64,000 nt of DNA from Ruminococcus sp. (GTDB lineage: Bacteria > Bacillota > Clostridia > Oscillospirales > Ruminococcaceae), in assembly GCA_021202895.1 (NCBI GenBank), contig JAJQCE010000005.1, positions 17,489 to 81,488 on the forward strand, in the 5' to 3' direction. The notes under the pieces were generated by a model that saw only the letters and a list, made by a program, of their open reading frames with translations, did not search any database and was not told the DNA's origin. Position numbers and translations under genes: made by a program. This document shows positions 8,706-17,513 of the stretch, piece by piece. The stretch's first letter is position 1. The number at the start of each line of letters is the position of its first letter.

Positions 8706-9597
8706 GTTTACAGTATCAGGCGATGGAGAGGGTCAAAGGGTTGACAAATGGCTTTCTATGAAGCTTGAAAGCGTTTCGCGTTCTCATTTAGAGAAGCTTT
8801 TTGAAAGCGGAGCGGTTTTGGTGAACGGCAAAGAGAGCCGTAAAAATTTTAGACTTAATGAAAACGACAGAGTGCAGTGCGTTATTGAGCAGCCTCAGCC
8901 GCTTGATGTAAAGGCGCAGAATATACCGATAGATATAGTCTATGAGGATTCTTCGCTTTTGGTTGTGAACAAGCCTAAAGGAATGGTGGTTCACCCGGCG
9001 GCAGGAAATGCTGACGGCACGCTTGTAAATGCGCTGCTTTATCATTGCGATGGGCGGCTTTCGTCTATTAACGGTGTGATACGTCCTGGGATAGTGCATA
9101 GAATTGACAAAATGACAAGCGGACTACTCATGATCGCAAAAACTGACGAGGCGCATAGGTGTTTAGCGCAGCAGATAAAGGAGCACAGCTTTTTGAGAGA
9201 GTATCAGGCAGTGGTTACAGGCACTTTTGAGCCGCCTGACGGAATTATAGACGCACCTATTGGCAGAAGCAGATTTGACAGAAAGAAGATGTGGGTTACC
9301 CAGCAAAATTCAAAAAACGCCATGACGCATTATCAGACGTTAGAGCAATTCAAGGGATATTCGCTTGTTAGCTTTAAGCTTGAAACGGGAAGGACGCATC
9401 AGATAAGAGTTCACTGTGCCTATAAAGGGCATCCGATACTTGGAGATGACGTTTACGGCAAGGCGTACAAGGGGATTGACGGGCAGTGTCTTCATGCAAA
9501 AAAGCTAGGGTTTGTTCACCCGAACGGCGAATATATGGAGTTTGACAGCGAGCTGCCGCCGTATTTTACGGCTGTGCTTGATGGGCTTAGAAAATAA
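8686..9597 (+). CDS. rluD: RluD-type 23S rRNA pseudouridine synthase
   Basis: This enzyme isomerises specific uridines in large-subunit rRNA. It has an N-terminal S4 domain (QRVDKWLSMKLESVSRSHLE) and the RluA-family catalytic motif HRIDKMTSGLLMIAKT with the nucleophilic Asp, plus GRTHQIRVHCAYKGHPILGD. I chose ATG 8686, preceded by GCAGGAC, rather than a GTG at 8662; both lie inside the end of lspA. The lspA-rluD pair is a standard Firmicute arrangement. The exact target uridines cannot be told from sequence. Confidence 0.93.
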   Translation: MDEQRFEFTVSGDGEGQRVDKWLSMKLESVSRSHLEKLFESGAVLVNGKESRKNFRLNENDRVQCVIEQPQPLDVKAQNIPIDIVYEDSSLLVVNKPKGMVVHPAAGNADGTLVNALLYHCDGRLSSINGVIRPGIVHRIDKMTSGLLMIAKTDEAHRCLAQQIKEHSFLREYQAVVTGTFEPPDGIIDAPIGRSRFDRKKMWVTQQNSKNAMTHYQTLEQFKGYSLVSFKLETGRTHQIRVHCAYKGHPILGDDVYGKAYKGIDGQCLHAKKLGFVHPNGEYMEFDSELPPYFTAVLDGLRK

Positions 9598-9615
9598 AAA
9601 AGGAGCTGTTCCGTT

Positions 9616-10440
9616 ATGTTTGAGGATATTACAAAGGTCTTGCTGATAACCGATATGGACGGAACATTTTTGCCGAATAGCAAGATTCCGTCAGAGAGGA
9701 ATTTAAAAGCTGTAAACGAGCTTATGCGCCGTGGAGGACGCTTCTCAATTGCGACAGGCAGAAGCTTGCAGGCGTCTCAGCTTTACTTTGAAAGCGTGTC
9801 GGTAAACTGTCCGATAATAATGTGCAACGGCGGAATGGTTTATGACATAGTTAATCAAAGGCAAATATATGACGTGTATCTGCCTGAGAGCGCAAAGGTG
9901 CTTGTGAAAAGGGTAATTACTGATATTCCGTTGGCAGGCTGTGAGGTGCTGCCGATTGACGCAGTTTATGTTCCGAACATGACTGAAATGGAAAGAGCGC
10001 ACTGCGATATATGTCAGGTTGAGCCTGTGATTTGTTCGGTTGATGAAATACCGCCCGACTGGTACAAGGTGCTGTTTGCTCGTGAGCCTGAAAAATTGGG
10101 CGAGATTGTAGAATATGTTGAGAAAGTAAAGGACGCTTACAAAGATATTGATTTTGTAATTTCCGCACCGATGTATTATGAAATGCTGCCTAAGGGGATT
10201 TCTAAGGGCTCTGCGCTTAATGAGCTGAAAAGAGCCTGCGGTATGGAGGACTATACTGTTATAGCGGTCGGAGATTACAACAATGATATAGAAATGCTGG
10301 AGACTGCCGACATAGGCTTTTGTCCCTCAAACGCCGTAAGAGATGTAAAGGCGGCGGCGGATATTGTGCTTGACGTTTCCTGCGAGCAGGATGCGATAGC
10401 TAAGGTTGTAGAGTATATTTTTGATAAAGTGCATATCTAA
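9616..10440 (+). CDS. Cof-type HAD-superfamily hydrolase
   Basis: A 274-residue haloacid-dehalogenase phosphatase of the Cof/type IIB group. Motif I is TDMDGTFLP with two catalytic aspartates (about residues 13-18). IATGRSLQAS follows, and motifs III/IV are SKGSALNEL and VGDYNNDIEML. Such enzymes dephosphorylate sugar phosphates or cofactors such as FMN and PLP; the substrate here is not predictable. RBS AAAGGAG is upstream. It lies between rluD and the transketolase pair. Confidence 0.9.
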   Translation: MFEDITKVLLITDMDGTFLPNSKIPSERNLKAVNELMRRGGRFSIATGRSLQASQLYFESVSVNCPIIMCNGGMVYDIVNQRQIYDVYLPESAKVLVKRVITDIPLAGCEVLPIDAVYVPNMTEMERAHCDICQVEPVICSVDEIPPDWYKVLFAREPEKLGEIVEYVEKVKDAYKDIDFVISAPMYYEMLPKGISKGSALNELKRACGMEDYTVIAVGDYNNDIEMLETADIGFCPSNAVRDVKAAADIVLDVSCEQDAIAKVVEYIFDKVHI

Positions 10441-10480
10441 AAACCCTAATATAAATTAAATTCAGCGGAGGTAGAAATAT

Positions 10481-11350
10481 ATGGACAAGCTAAGAAAACA
10501 GGAATTAAAGCTAACGGCTTGCAAGGTCAGAATGGGGATAATCGAAGGAGTTCATTCGGCAAAGTCGGGACATCCAGGCGGCTCGCTTTCGATAGCGGAC
10601 ACGCTTACTTATCTTTACTTTGAAAAGATGAATGTAGATCCTGACTGTCCTGACAATGAGGAGAGAGATCGCTTTGTGCTTTCAAAGGGACACACTGCTC
10701 CTGCGCTTTATTCAACGCTGGCTCAGAGAGGATATTTCAGCGTTGACGAGCTAAAAAGTCTGCGTCACATAGGCGCGCTTTTGCAGGGACATCCGTGCAT
10801 TACGATCCCAGGAGTGGATATGTCGTCAGGTTCTCTGGGGCAGGGAATTTCAGCGGCTTGCGGAATGGCACTTTCTTCAAAGCTTGACGCCAAAAACGGC
10901 AAGCATGAATATAAGGTATATTCCGTGCTGGGCGACGGAGAAATTGAAGAGGGTCAGGTCTGGGAGGCGGCAATGTTTGCGGCTCATTACAAGCTTGACA
11001 ATTTAACTGCGATTGTTGACAACAACGGACTTCAGATTGATGGAAAAATCGAGGACGTTATGTCGCCTTATCCGATTGTTGACAAGTTCAGGGCTTTTGG
11101 ATGGCACGTTATTGAGATGGACGCACACGACTTTGATTCTATTGAAAAAGCATTTGAAGAGGCGGACGAAATAAAGGGTAAGCCTGTGGCGATTATTCAA
11201 AAGAGCGTCAAGGGCAAGGGTGTTTCGTTTATGGAAAACAACGTTTCGTGGCACGGTGCGGCTCCGAACGATGAGCAGTATTCGCAGGCAATGGACGAGC
11301 TTAACAAGCAATTAGAAGAGCTTGACGCTGAAATGAGTAAGGAGGCTTAA
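10481..11350 (+). CDS. Transketolase, N-terminal (TPP-binding) subunit
   Basis: This is the first half of a split transketolase, which moves two-carbon units between sugar phosphates in the pentose phosphate pathway. The 289 residues carry HSGHPGGSLS-like AKSGHPGGSLSIAD, FVLSKGHTAPALY and the TPP motif GDGEIEEGQVWEAAM. The partner C-terminal subunit begins four bases after the stop, so the two are made together. Split transketolases are common in Clostridia and archaea. RBS CGGAGGTAG is nine bases before the ATG. Confidence 0.94.
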   Translation: MDKLRKQELKLTACKVRMGIIEGVHSAKSGHPGGSLSIADTLTYLYFEKMNVDPDCPDNEERDRFVLSKGHTAPALYSTLAQRGYFSVDELKSLRHIGALLQGHPCITIPGVDMSSGSLGQGISAACGMALSSKLDAKNGKHEYKVYSVLGDGEIEEGQVWEAAMFAAHYKLDNLTAIVDNNGLQIDGKIEDVMSPYPIVDKFRAFGWHVIEMDAHDFDSIEKAFEEADEIKGKPVAIIQKSVKGKGVSFMENNVSWHGAAPNDEQYSQAMDELNKQLEELDAEMSKEA

Positions 11351-11354
11351 GACA

Positions 11355-12296
11355 ATGGCTGATGTAATAAAGAAAGCTACAAGAGAAAGCTATGGCGAGG
11401 CTTTAGCGGAGCTTGGAGATAAGTATCCTGATTTGTATGTGCTTGACGCTGATCTGGCGGCGGCTACAAAGACTGGGATTTTCAAAAAGAAGTTTCCTGA
11501 AAGATTTTTTGACTGCGGAATTGCAGAGGCAAACATGATGGGAGTTGCGGCAGGTCTTGCGGCTACGGGAAAGATTCCTTTTGCTTCTACATTTGCGATG
11601 TTTGCATCAGGAAGAGCGTATGAGATAGTGAGAAATTCAATCGGCTATCCTCATCTTAATGTTAAGATAGGCGCAACTCATGCAGGAATAAGCGTAGGAG
11701 AGGACGGTGCAACTCACCAGTGCAATGAGGATATTGCGCTTATGAGAACCATTCCCGGAATGACGGTTATAAATCCTGCCGATGATGTTGAAGCAAAGGC
11801 GGCGGTAGCTGCCGCAGTGGAATATCAGGGTCCTGTTTATATGCGATTCGGCAGACTTGCAGCTGAGGTGTTTAACGACAAGGATAGCTACAAATTTGAA
11901 ATCGGAAAGGGAATAAGGCTTCGTGAGGGTAAGGATATTTCGATAGTCGCAACAGGACTTATGGTTTCGCAGGCACTTAAGGCGGCGGATATTTTAGCTG
12001 CAAATGGAGTTGACGCTGAGGTTATAAATATTCACACGATTAAGCCTATTGACGAGGAGCTTATTGTTGAAAGTGCCGCTAAAACGGGCAAGGTTCTGAC
12101 GGTTGAGGAGCATAGCATAATCGGCGGACTTGGTTCGGCAGTGTGCGATGTGCTTTCGCAGAAATGCCCGACAAGGGTCGTTAAAATCGGCGTAAACGAT
12201 GAGTTCGGTCATTCAGGACCAGCGGCAAAGCTGCTTGAACAGTTCGGACTTTGCGCAGACAACATTGTCAAGACTGCAAAGGCTATGAATGAATAA
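11355..12296 (+). CDS. Transketolase, C-terminal (pyrimidine-binding) subunit
   Basis: This is the second half of the split transketolase, 313 residues. It has the pyrimidine-binding domain (DADLAAATKTG, CGIAEANMMGVAAGLAA) with the conserved Glu that activates TPP, and the C-terminal transketolase domain (VEEHSIIGGLGSAV). RBS AAGGAGG ends in the last codons of the first subunit. A strong hairpin terminator follows 18 bp after the stop. Confidence 0.94.
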   Translation: MADVIKKATRESYGEALAELGDKYPDLYVLDADLAAATKTGIFKKKFPERFFDCGIAEANMMGVAAGLAATGKIPFASTFAMFASGRAYEIVRNSIGYPHLNVKIGATHAGISVGEDGATHQCNEDIALMRTIPGMTVINPADDVEAKAAVAAAVEYQGPVYMRFGRLAAEVFNDKDSYKFEIGKGIRLREGKDISIVATGLMVSQALKAADILAANGVDAEVINIHTIKPIDEELIVESAAKTGKVLTVEEHSIIGGLGSAVCDVLSQKCPTRVVKIGVNDEFGHSGPAAKLLEQFGLCADNIVKTAKAMNE

Positions 12297-12313
12297 AATT
12301 AAAAAATAAATTT

Positions 12314-12348
12314 GGTCTGAGATCACGCTGTGGTTTCAGACCTTTTTT
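12314..12348 (+). terminator. Terminator after the transketolase genes
   Basis: GGTCTGA/TCAGACC arms extend inward through GATCAC/GTGGTT to a three-base loop, followed by TTTTTT. The stem is long and the U-run is clear. This separates the transketolase transcript from the spoIIIA operon. Confidence 0.9.
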
Positions 12349-12401
12349 GTCGAAAAAATAAGCCGTCATAACATTGGACTTGCCTGCATAGATTTATTTA
12401 G

Positions 12402-12562
12402 GGGTGTGTTGACACTATCGCTCAACGTTTGTCTTACAGCTCTATTTTCCGTATTTGCTACGTTAAAAATTCTTGACATACTTACAGTTATCCTGAAAAT
12501 TTTTGCCTTGAAATACGAAAAATAATTGCAATCCAAATATTTCAGATAGTGTCAACACACCC
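12402..12562. mobile_element. 161-bp MITE-like inverted-repeat element
   Basis: Perfect 18-bp terminal inverted repeats (GGGTGTGTTGACACTATC at 12402-12419 and its complement at 12545-12562) bound a 161-bp non-coding segment. The interior has further pairing arms (ATTTTCCGTATTTG near 12446 against TTGAAATACGAAAAAT near 12510), so the whole unit can fold into an imperfect hairpin. No clear target duplication is visible. It ends only a few bases before the spoIIIAA Shine-Dalgarno. A miniature inverted-repeat element moved by an outside transposase is my reading; a structured leader is the alternative. Confidence 0.6.
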
Positions 12563-12580
12563 TGAAAGGAGAGGGTAAAG

Positions 12581-13513
12581 ATGAACGAAATTTCAAAGCT
12601 TGAATATGCGCTTGAGCTTTTGCCTGATACGCTTAAGGGTGCGCTTATGTGCGTTTCTCAGAGTGAGAGAGAAAAAATCACGGAGCTAAGGCTTCGCAGG
12701 GGCAAGTTCTTTTCTGCAGTGCTGTATTCAAAGGAATACTTTATCACATATGACGGCAGGTTTATGAACTCCTCTTTAAATGCCGTCAGAGTGGGTGATG
12801 AGGAGATAGATTTCACCTTTAAACGAGCGTTTCAAGGCTCGGTTCATTCCTTCGCAAGAGAGCTTTCGCAGGGGTTTATAACCTGTGCAGGCGGAAACAG
12901 AGTAGGGTTTTGCGGTACGGCGGTAATTGAGCCTAAAACAATGGAGGCTACGTCAGTTAGGAATGTTTCCTCGATAAATATCCGAATTGCAAGAGAGATA
13001 ATAGGCTGTGCAAAGCTGATTTATGACAAGTGCTTTTCTGATGGGATTTCCTCGCTTATTGTTGCTTCGCCGCCGTGCGGAGGAAAAACCACGATTCTGC
13101 GGGATTTATGCAGGCTTTTAGGAGAAACAAAAAGAGTAAGCGTGATTGATGAAAGAGGAGAGCTTGCCTGTATCTGCGATGGGATTGCTCAAAATGATAT
13201 AGGCTTAAGGTGTGATGTTTTTAACGGCTATCCTAAAGCTTTGGCGGCGATGATTGCGGTAAGGGTTATGGCGCCTGAAATACTTGTGTGCGATGAGATT
13301 GGTTCAAAGGAGGATCTTAGCTCGCTTGAATATGCGCTTAATTCGGGAGTTAAGCTGGTGTGCAGCGCTCATGCGTCGACGTTTGAGGAGCTTAAGAAGC
13401 GTCCTGCGGCAGGAAAGCTTATAAAAAGCCGTGCGTTTAATTATGCGGCTATGCTGGGAACGGGAAGTATGTGCGGCAGGCTTACCGCCTTTTACAGGCT
13501 TGAAGAATGTTGA
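12581..13513 (+). CDS. spoIIIAA: Stage III sporulation protein AA (ATPase)
   Basis: SpoIIIAA is the secretion-type ATPase of the SpoIIIA-SpoIIQ channel linking mother cell and forespore. The 310-residue protein has the Walker A motif SPPCGGKTTILRDL (about residue 162), a conserved VIDERGELA, and Walker B MAPEILVCDEIG. GAAAGGAGAGGG gives a strong Shine-Dalgarno. The upstream region is almost entirely the 161-bp inverted-repeat element, so the expected mother-cell (SigmaE) promoter must lie in or beside it; I could not identify a convincing one. Confidence 0.95.
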   Translation: MNEISKLEYALELLPDTLKGALMCVSQSEREKITELRLRRGKFFSAVLYSKEYFITYDGRFMNSSLNAVRVGDEEIDFTFKRAFQGSVHSFARELSQGFITCAGGNRVGFCGTAVIEPKTMEATSVRNVSSINIRIAREIIGCAKLIYDKCFSDGISSLIVASPPCGGKTTILRDLCRLLGETKRVSVIDERGELACICDGIAQNDIGLRCDVFNGYPKALAAMIAVRVMAPEILVCDEIGSKEDLSSLEYALNSGVKLVCSAHASTFEELKKRPAAGKLIKSRAFNYAAMLGTGSMCGRLTAFYRLEEC

Positions 13514-13995
13514 AGCTTGTAGGACTTAGCGCAGTGTTTTTTTGTTCGGCGGCGTGTGGAATGTTGGCGGCGGAGTATTTTCGTATGCGCTGTCAGGCTG
13601 TTGAAGCTGTCTGTAATATGATTGAGCAGCTTGAGATGATGCTTGAATTTGAAGCTCCGACGGTGAGTGAAATGCTTAGGCAGATTAAACGTCAGTCGCT
13701 AAGGCTGCCGAAATTTATTTTTGCGCTTTCGGACGGCTCGGACGCTCAGGCGGCTGTAGAGAGCATAAGAAAAATGGGTGATGAATATGATGAATGTGAC
13801 AGGCTAAGGCTAGAGGAGCTGTTTATGCAGCTTGGCAGTGCGGACAAGGAGTGCGAGCGTCAACGGCTTGCTTCGGCTCACGCATACTTTTCCCAGCGTC
13901 TGAAACAGCTTCGTCAGGAAACTCAGCGCAGGTGTCGGCTTGCAAAAAATCTCGGTCTTTTGGGAGGAGCTTTTCTTGCGGTAATTCTAATTTAA
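13507..13995 (+). CDS. spoIIIAB: Stage III sporulation protein AB
   Basis: A 162-residue membrane protein of the SpoIIIA complex. It opens with a hydrophobic N-terminal segment (LSAVFFCSAACGMLAAEYF), continues with helical cytoplasmic regions containing IEQLEMMLEFEAPTVSEML, and ends with a second hydrophobic segment (NLGLLGGAFLAVILI). This matches the GspF-like SpoIIIAB layout. The ATG overlaps the spoIIIAA stop by seven bases. Confidence 0.9.
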   Translation: MLKLVGLSAVFFCSAACGMLAAEYFRMRCQAVEAVCNMIEQLEMMLEFEAPTVSEMLRQIKRQSLRLPKFIFALSDGSDAQAAVESIRKMGDEYDECDRLRLEELFMQLGSADKECERQRLASAHAYFSQRLKQLRQETQRRCRLAKNLGLLGGAFLAVILI

Positions 13996-14007
13996 GGAGC
14001 GCAAAAA

Positions 14008-14202
14008 ATGGAGCTTGATCTGATATTTAAAATTGCGGCGGTGGGAATAATAGTTGCGGTTTTAGTCCAGCTGCTCAAGCGCGCAGAGCGTGACGAGCAG
14101 GCGATGATGACTACGCTTGCAGGGCTTATTGTGGTGCTGATGATGATTATAGAAAAGATAGCGGAGCTTTTTGACACTATACAGACGCTGTTTGGTTTTT
14201 AG
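14008..14202 (+). CDS. spoIIIAC: Stage III sporulation protein AC
   Basis: A 64-residue, two-helix membrane protein (LIFKIAAVGIIVAVLVQLLK; LAGLIVVLMMIIEKIAELF), the usual size and layout for SpoIIIAC. It has TAAGGAG upstream. It belongs to the membrane part of the feeding-tube channel and is followed after three bases by spoIIIAD. Confidence 0.93.
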   Translation: MELDLIFKIAAVGIIVAVLVQLLKRAERDEQAMMTTLAGLIVVLMMIIEKIAELFDTIQTLFGF

Positions 14203-14205
14203 GCG

Positions 14206-14595
14206 ATGGATATTGTTACGATTGTGATTTTTTGCATTGCGGTTTGCTTTGTTCTTAAAACCTTAGGCTCTGTAAATGGTGAGATAAAAATATTCTGTGC
14301 TGTTTTGGCGGCGGCTTTGGTGGCAGCAAAATTTTTGGAGAGCTTTAGCGTGATTTCTCAAACCTTTACCGAGCTTTTTGAACAAACGGATTTGGATGAC
14401 GACTATCTGAAAATTATTTTTAAAAGCCTTGGTATATGCTATGTCACACAGCTAGGCTGCGACTGCTGTCGGGACTGCGGAGAAAATGCGCTTGCCTCAC
14501 AGCTTGAGCTTGCGGGAAAAGCAGCTCTGATAATCACTGCATTTCCGCTTTTTACGGCAGCTGTGGAAATTATTAAATCACTTTTGCTGATATGA
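14206..14595 (+). CDS. spoIIIAD: Stage III sporulation protein AD
   Basis: A 129-residue membrane protein with hydrophobic segments at about residues 1-18, 25-45 and near the C-terminus, and the SpoIIIAD-type conserved segment KIIFKSLGICYVTQLGCDCC followed by an Arg/Asp stretch. The start ATG follows the spoIIIAC stop by three bases with little Shine-Dalgarno, suggesting coupled translation. Confidence 0.92.
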   Translation: MDIVTIVIFCIAVCFVLKTLGSVNGEIKIFCAVLAAALVAAKFLESFSVISQTFTELFEQTDLDDDYLKIIFKSLGICYVTQLGCDCCRDCGENALASQLELAGKAALIITAFPLFTAAVEIIKSLLLI

Positions 14596-14604
14596 GGACT
14601 TGCT

Positions 14605-15741
14605 ATGAAAAGGACGGTTTATGTTTTTTTTGCGATGATTTTGTTTTTTGCGTTTCCCATTGTCAGCTCTGCGTCAGGACAGACGCTTGAAGAGGATTAT
14701 AGTGCGCTGGACGAGTATTCGGATATGGTTGATGAAGAGCTTGACGTGGCTGTAGATGATGAAACACATGAACAGATTGAAGCGTTAGGCATTGAGGAAA
14801 AAGATGTATCGCAGCTTACCTTAGGCGGAGTTTTTTCTGCAATACTTGATAAGTTCACCGAGTCAATTACAGAACCACTGAGGATTTTAGGGAGGCTGAC
14901 GGCAGTGCTTATTCTCACCTCTCTGGCAAGGAGCTTCTGCGCAAACGGCTCATTATCGCAGACCTTTACTACTGTAAGCCTGTTGGGGTGTATGATTATA
15001 ATTTATCAGGTGGTATACGAAGCTTTTTCAGGAGTATGCGGCTTTCTTGATTCGCTAAGCAAATTTATGCTTTCCTACATACCGATTTTCACAGCTTTAA
15101 CCGCCGCTTCGGGCGGATACGTCACAGCGGGGAGCTATTATGCTTCTGTGCTTGCGGTGTGCGAGATTGTAAGCTTTTGTGCAGATAAAGTAATAATGTC
15201 GTTTTTAAGCCTTTTTCTTGCTCTTTCGTTTACTGCGGCAATAAATCCAAGCATGAAATTTTCCTCCGCCGCAGAGTCGGTTAAAAATGCTGTAAGGGTG
15301 ATTTTAGGGGCGCTTATGACAATTTTCACAGGCATAATAACCGTTCAGAGCTTCGCTTCATCTGCATCTGACAATGCGGCGTCAAGAGCGGTGAAATTTT
15401 CAGCTTCAAGCTTTGTGCCGATAATAGGGAGCTCGGTTTCAGAAGCATATTCAACAGTTTATGCCGGAATAGGGATAATCCGCTCAAGCGTAGGAGGTAT
15501 AGGAATTGTTGCAGTGGCGGCTATGCTTTTAAGCCCGCTTGTGACGCTTATATGTGTGAAAATTATTATTGAAGCCGCAAAGGTTATCTCGGATTTGCTG
15601 GGGTTAAGTGAAACGAGCGAGCTTTTAAAAAGCGTAGGCTATGCTATGAGTGCGGCAATAAGCACAACGCTTTGCTTTGCTATGATGTTTATAGTTTCAA
15701 CTGCGATAGTTATGGCTGTGTCCTCAAATATCGGAGAATAG
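14605..15741 (+). CDS. spoIIIAE: Stage III sporulation protein AE
   Basis: A 378-residue polytopic membrane protein with an N-terminal signal-like segment (VFFAMILFFAFPIVSSASG), an acidic region, and about seven later hydrophobic helices. The conserved SpoIIIAE core is present (KFSASSFVPIIGSSVSEAYS). It resembles a permease-like component of the SpoIIIA channel. TGAGGACT precedes the ATG. Confidence 0.94.
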   Translation: MKRTVYVFFAMILFFAFPIVSSASGQTLEEDYSALDEYSDMVDEELDVAVDDETHEQIEALGIEEKDVSQLTLGGVFSAILDKFTESITEPLRILGRLTAVLILTSLARSFCANGSLSQTFTTVSLLGCMIIIYQVVYEAFSGVCGFLDSLSKFMLSYIPIFTALTAASGGYVTAGSYYASVLAVCEIVSFCADKVIMSFLSLFLALSFTAAINPSMKFSSAAESVKNAVRVILGALMTIFTGIITVQSFASSASDNAASRAVKFSASSFVPIIGSSVSEAYSTVYAGIGIIRSSVGGIGIVAVAAMLLSPLVTLICVKIIIEAAKVISDLLGLSETSELLKSVGYAMSAAISTTLCFAMMFIVSTAIVMAVSSNIGE

Positions 15742-15749
15742 AAAGTGAG

Positions 15750-16232
15750 ATGAGAAAAATGGACGCTGTAAGGAATATAATTTTTACCGCCTGTCTTTGT
15801 GCGGTTATTAGCGCAATGGTGCAAATGATTTCGCCTGAAAGAATGAAAAAGGAGCTGGGTCTTATCTGTTCTCTTGTACTCATAATCTGCATAGCGGCGC
15901 AAATTGCAGGCACGAAGATTAACATAAACAAAAGCTTTTCGATAGAGGATAATTCAGATTATCAGGAGCTAAGCGAAGAATATAATCAGATGATTTTAGA
16001 GCAGTCTGAAAGCAGCATAGAGAGCGGTGTGTCAGATGCGCTTGCTGATGAGGAAATTTATCCTGAAAAAATCATCATAGTTTGTACGCTTGACGAATAT
16101 AATTATGTTAAGACGGACAAAGCGTATGTTTATCTTTCCAAGGACGATTACGAGGAAAAGGCTGAAAAGGTGCAGGTCGTGCTTGACGAATTGCTTCCTG
16201 AAAGTGAAACAGAGGTGATTTGCAGTGATTAA
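15750..16232 (+). CDS. spoIIIAF: Stage III sporulation protein AF
   Basis: About 160 residues: two N-terminal membrane segments (NIIFTACLCAVISAMVQMI; LICSLVLIICIAAQI) and an outside domain carrying the family's VCTLDEYNYV region. I start at ATG 15750 just after spoIIIAE, although the frame is open further upstream within that gene; ATG 15759 is an alternative. It overlaps spoIIIAG by eight bases. Confidence 0.88.
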   Translation: MRKMDAVRNIIFTACLCAVISAMVQMISPERMKKELGLICSLVLIICIAAQIAGTKININKSFSIEDNSDYQELSEEYNQMILEQSESSIESGVSDALADEEIYPEKIIIVCTLDEYNYVKTDKAYVYLSKDDYEEKAEKVQVVLDELLPESETEVICSD

Positions 16233-16767
16233 CGCTTTAAAAAAGCTTTTTTTCAGTAAGGACGCAAAAACCAGGCTGATTTTCATTATCGGGATTGTTG
16301 GGATTTTTTTAATTGGATTGTCGGAAATTATTCCTGATGAGGAGGAAGCTGAAACAGAGAGCGTTCAAAGCACGGATGAGGCTTTTGACGAGGCTCAGGA
16401 GTATAAGGAGGAGCTTGAAAAGGAGCTTTGTGATATTGTTTCACAGATTCAGGGAGTGGGGAATGTCAGTGTTATGATTACTATAGGCTCAACAAGAGAA
16501 TATATCTATGTTGAGCAGATTGACGAGGAGATAAATTCGCAGAGCGATCAGCTATCAAGTACAAACAAAAGTGAAATTGCTCTTGCTGACGATGGTTCTG
16601 CACAGCAGCCGATAATCAGAAAAATTGTCGCTCCTCAGATATCAGGCGCAGTTGTGGTTTGCACCGGTGCGGACAACGCTTTGACAAAGGAGCGTGTGCT
16701 TAATGCCGTTTTAGCGGCTTTGGGAATTGAAACTAGAAAAATCAGTGTTGAAGCTGCAAAAAGCTAA
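16225..16767 (+). CDS. spoIIIAG: Stage III sporulation protein AG
   Basis: SpoIIIAG forms the large ring of the channel in the intermembrane space. This 180-residue protein has one N-terminal membrane helix (LIFIIGIVGIFLIGLSEI) and an outside ring-building domain (LCDIVSQIQGVGNVSVMITI... KIVAPQISGAVVVCTGADN). The start is GTG with AGAGGTGAT six bases upstream, inside the spoIIIAF end. Confidence 0.94.
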   Translation: MINALKKLFFSKDAKTRLIFIIGIVGIFLIGLSEIIPDEEEAETESVQSTDEAFDEAQEYKEELEKELCDIVSQIQGVGNVSVMITIGSTREYIYVEQIDEEINSQSDQLSSTNKSEIALADDGSAQQPIIRKIVAPQISGAVVVCTGADNALTKERVLNAVLAALGIETRKISVEAAKS

Positions 16768-16801
16768 AAACAATATACTAAATTTTCATGGAGGTATTTT
16801 T

Positions 16802-17359
16802 ATGAAGAAGCCAGATTTTAAAAAGCTAAGCTTTATTATCAGAAAGCGTCAGATTATGCTCGCAGGAATGACGCTGGTGCTGGGAACTGCTGTTTATGTA
16901 AACTATGCGATGAATTCTTCAGGCAGCATTAAGGCTACCGAAAAGGTTGACACTCAAAGCATAAGCTATGGCGACGCACAGCTTGTGTCGGCTCAGGAAA
17001 GCGATACGGATGAATATTTCGCACAGGCGAGGATTGACAGGTCTACCTCACGGGAGGAGGCTGTTGAAACGCTTGAAACGATAATGACAGGCGGAGATTC
17101 TACTGCTGAAGAGCAGGAAGCGGCTGCTGAAGAAGCGGCGGTTATGACAAGTCTGATAGAAAAGGAAAGCAAGATTGAAAACCTCATCAAGGCGGCAGGC
17201 TTTTCGGACTGTGTTGTTTACCTTGACGGAGAGAATGCAAACATTGTAGTTAAGACAGAGGAGGAGATGATAGCGACAGAAGCGGCGCAGATTAAGGAGA
17301 TTCTTTTAAGCGAGGTGAGCGTTGAGGCGGAAAATATCAGAATTTATGATGTACAGTAA
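16802..17359 (+). CDS. spoIIIAH: Stage III sporulation protein AH
   Basis: SpoIIIAH spans from the mother-cell membrane to SpoIIQ in the forespore membrane. This 185-residue version has a membrane helix at about residues 15-36 (QIMLAGMTLVLGTAVYVNYA), an acidic helical region, and a YscJ/FliF-like C-terminal domain (ENLIKAAGFSDCVVYLDGEN). ATG 16802 is chosen because ATGGAGG lies just upstream; the frame is open earlier into spoIIIAG. A terminator follows at once, closing the eight-gene operon. Confidence 0.93.
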   Translation: MKKPDFKKLSFIIRKRQIMLAGMTLVLGTAVYVNYAMNSSGSIKATEKVDTQSISYGDAQLVSAQESDTDEYFAQARIDRSTSREEAVETLETIMTGGDSTAEEQEAAAEEAAVMTSLIEKESKIENLIKAAGFSDCVVYLDGENANIVVKTEEEMIATEAAQIKEILLSEVSVEAENIRIYDVQ

Positions 17360-17361
17360 TA

Positions 17362-17405
17362 AAAAATCGCTGTGTGGGGATAGCTCCTTGCACGGCGATT
17401 TTTTT
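17362..17405 (+). terminator. Terminator after spoIIIAH
   Basis: AAAAATCGC(T/C)GTG arms pair across a short loop and end in TTTTTT. This closes the spoIIIA transcript before the nusB promoter. Confidence 0.85.
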
Positions 17406-17447
17406 GTGTGCAAATTATTAAGAAAAAGAAAATAAATACAAAATACA

Positions 17448-17476
17448 TTGTATAATGCGTTAAAATATGCTATAAT
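17448..17476 (+). promoter_or_regulatory. Probable promoter for nusB-xseAB-ispA-dxs operon
   Basis: A perfect TATAAT at 17471-17476 has TTGTAT 17 bases upstream at 17448-17453. It lies between the spoIIIAH terminator and nusB, where the long housekeeping operon needs a start. Confidence 0.5.
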
Positions 17477-17513
17477 TTTATAAGGGAGAAAATGTTCAGT
17501 AAAATTCAGGGAA

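Noticed and set aside
10481..12296. Two transketolase reading frames as a frameshifted single gene
   Set aside because: The second gene has its own Shine-Dalgarno and ATG, and split transketolases are normal in Clostridia.
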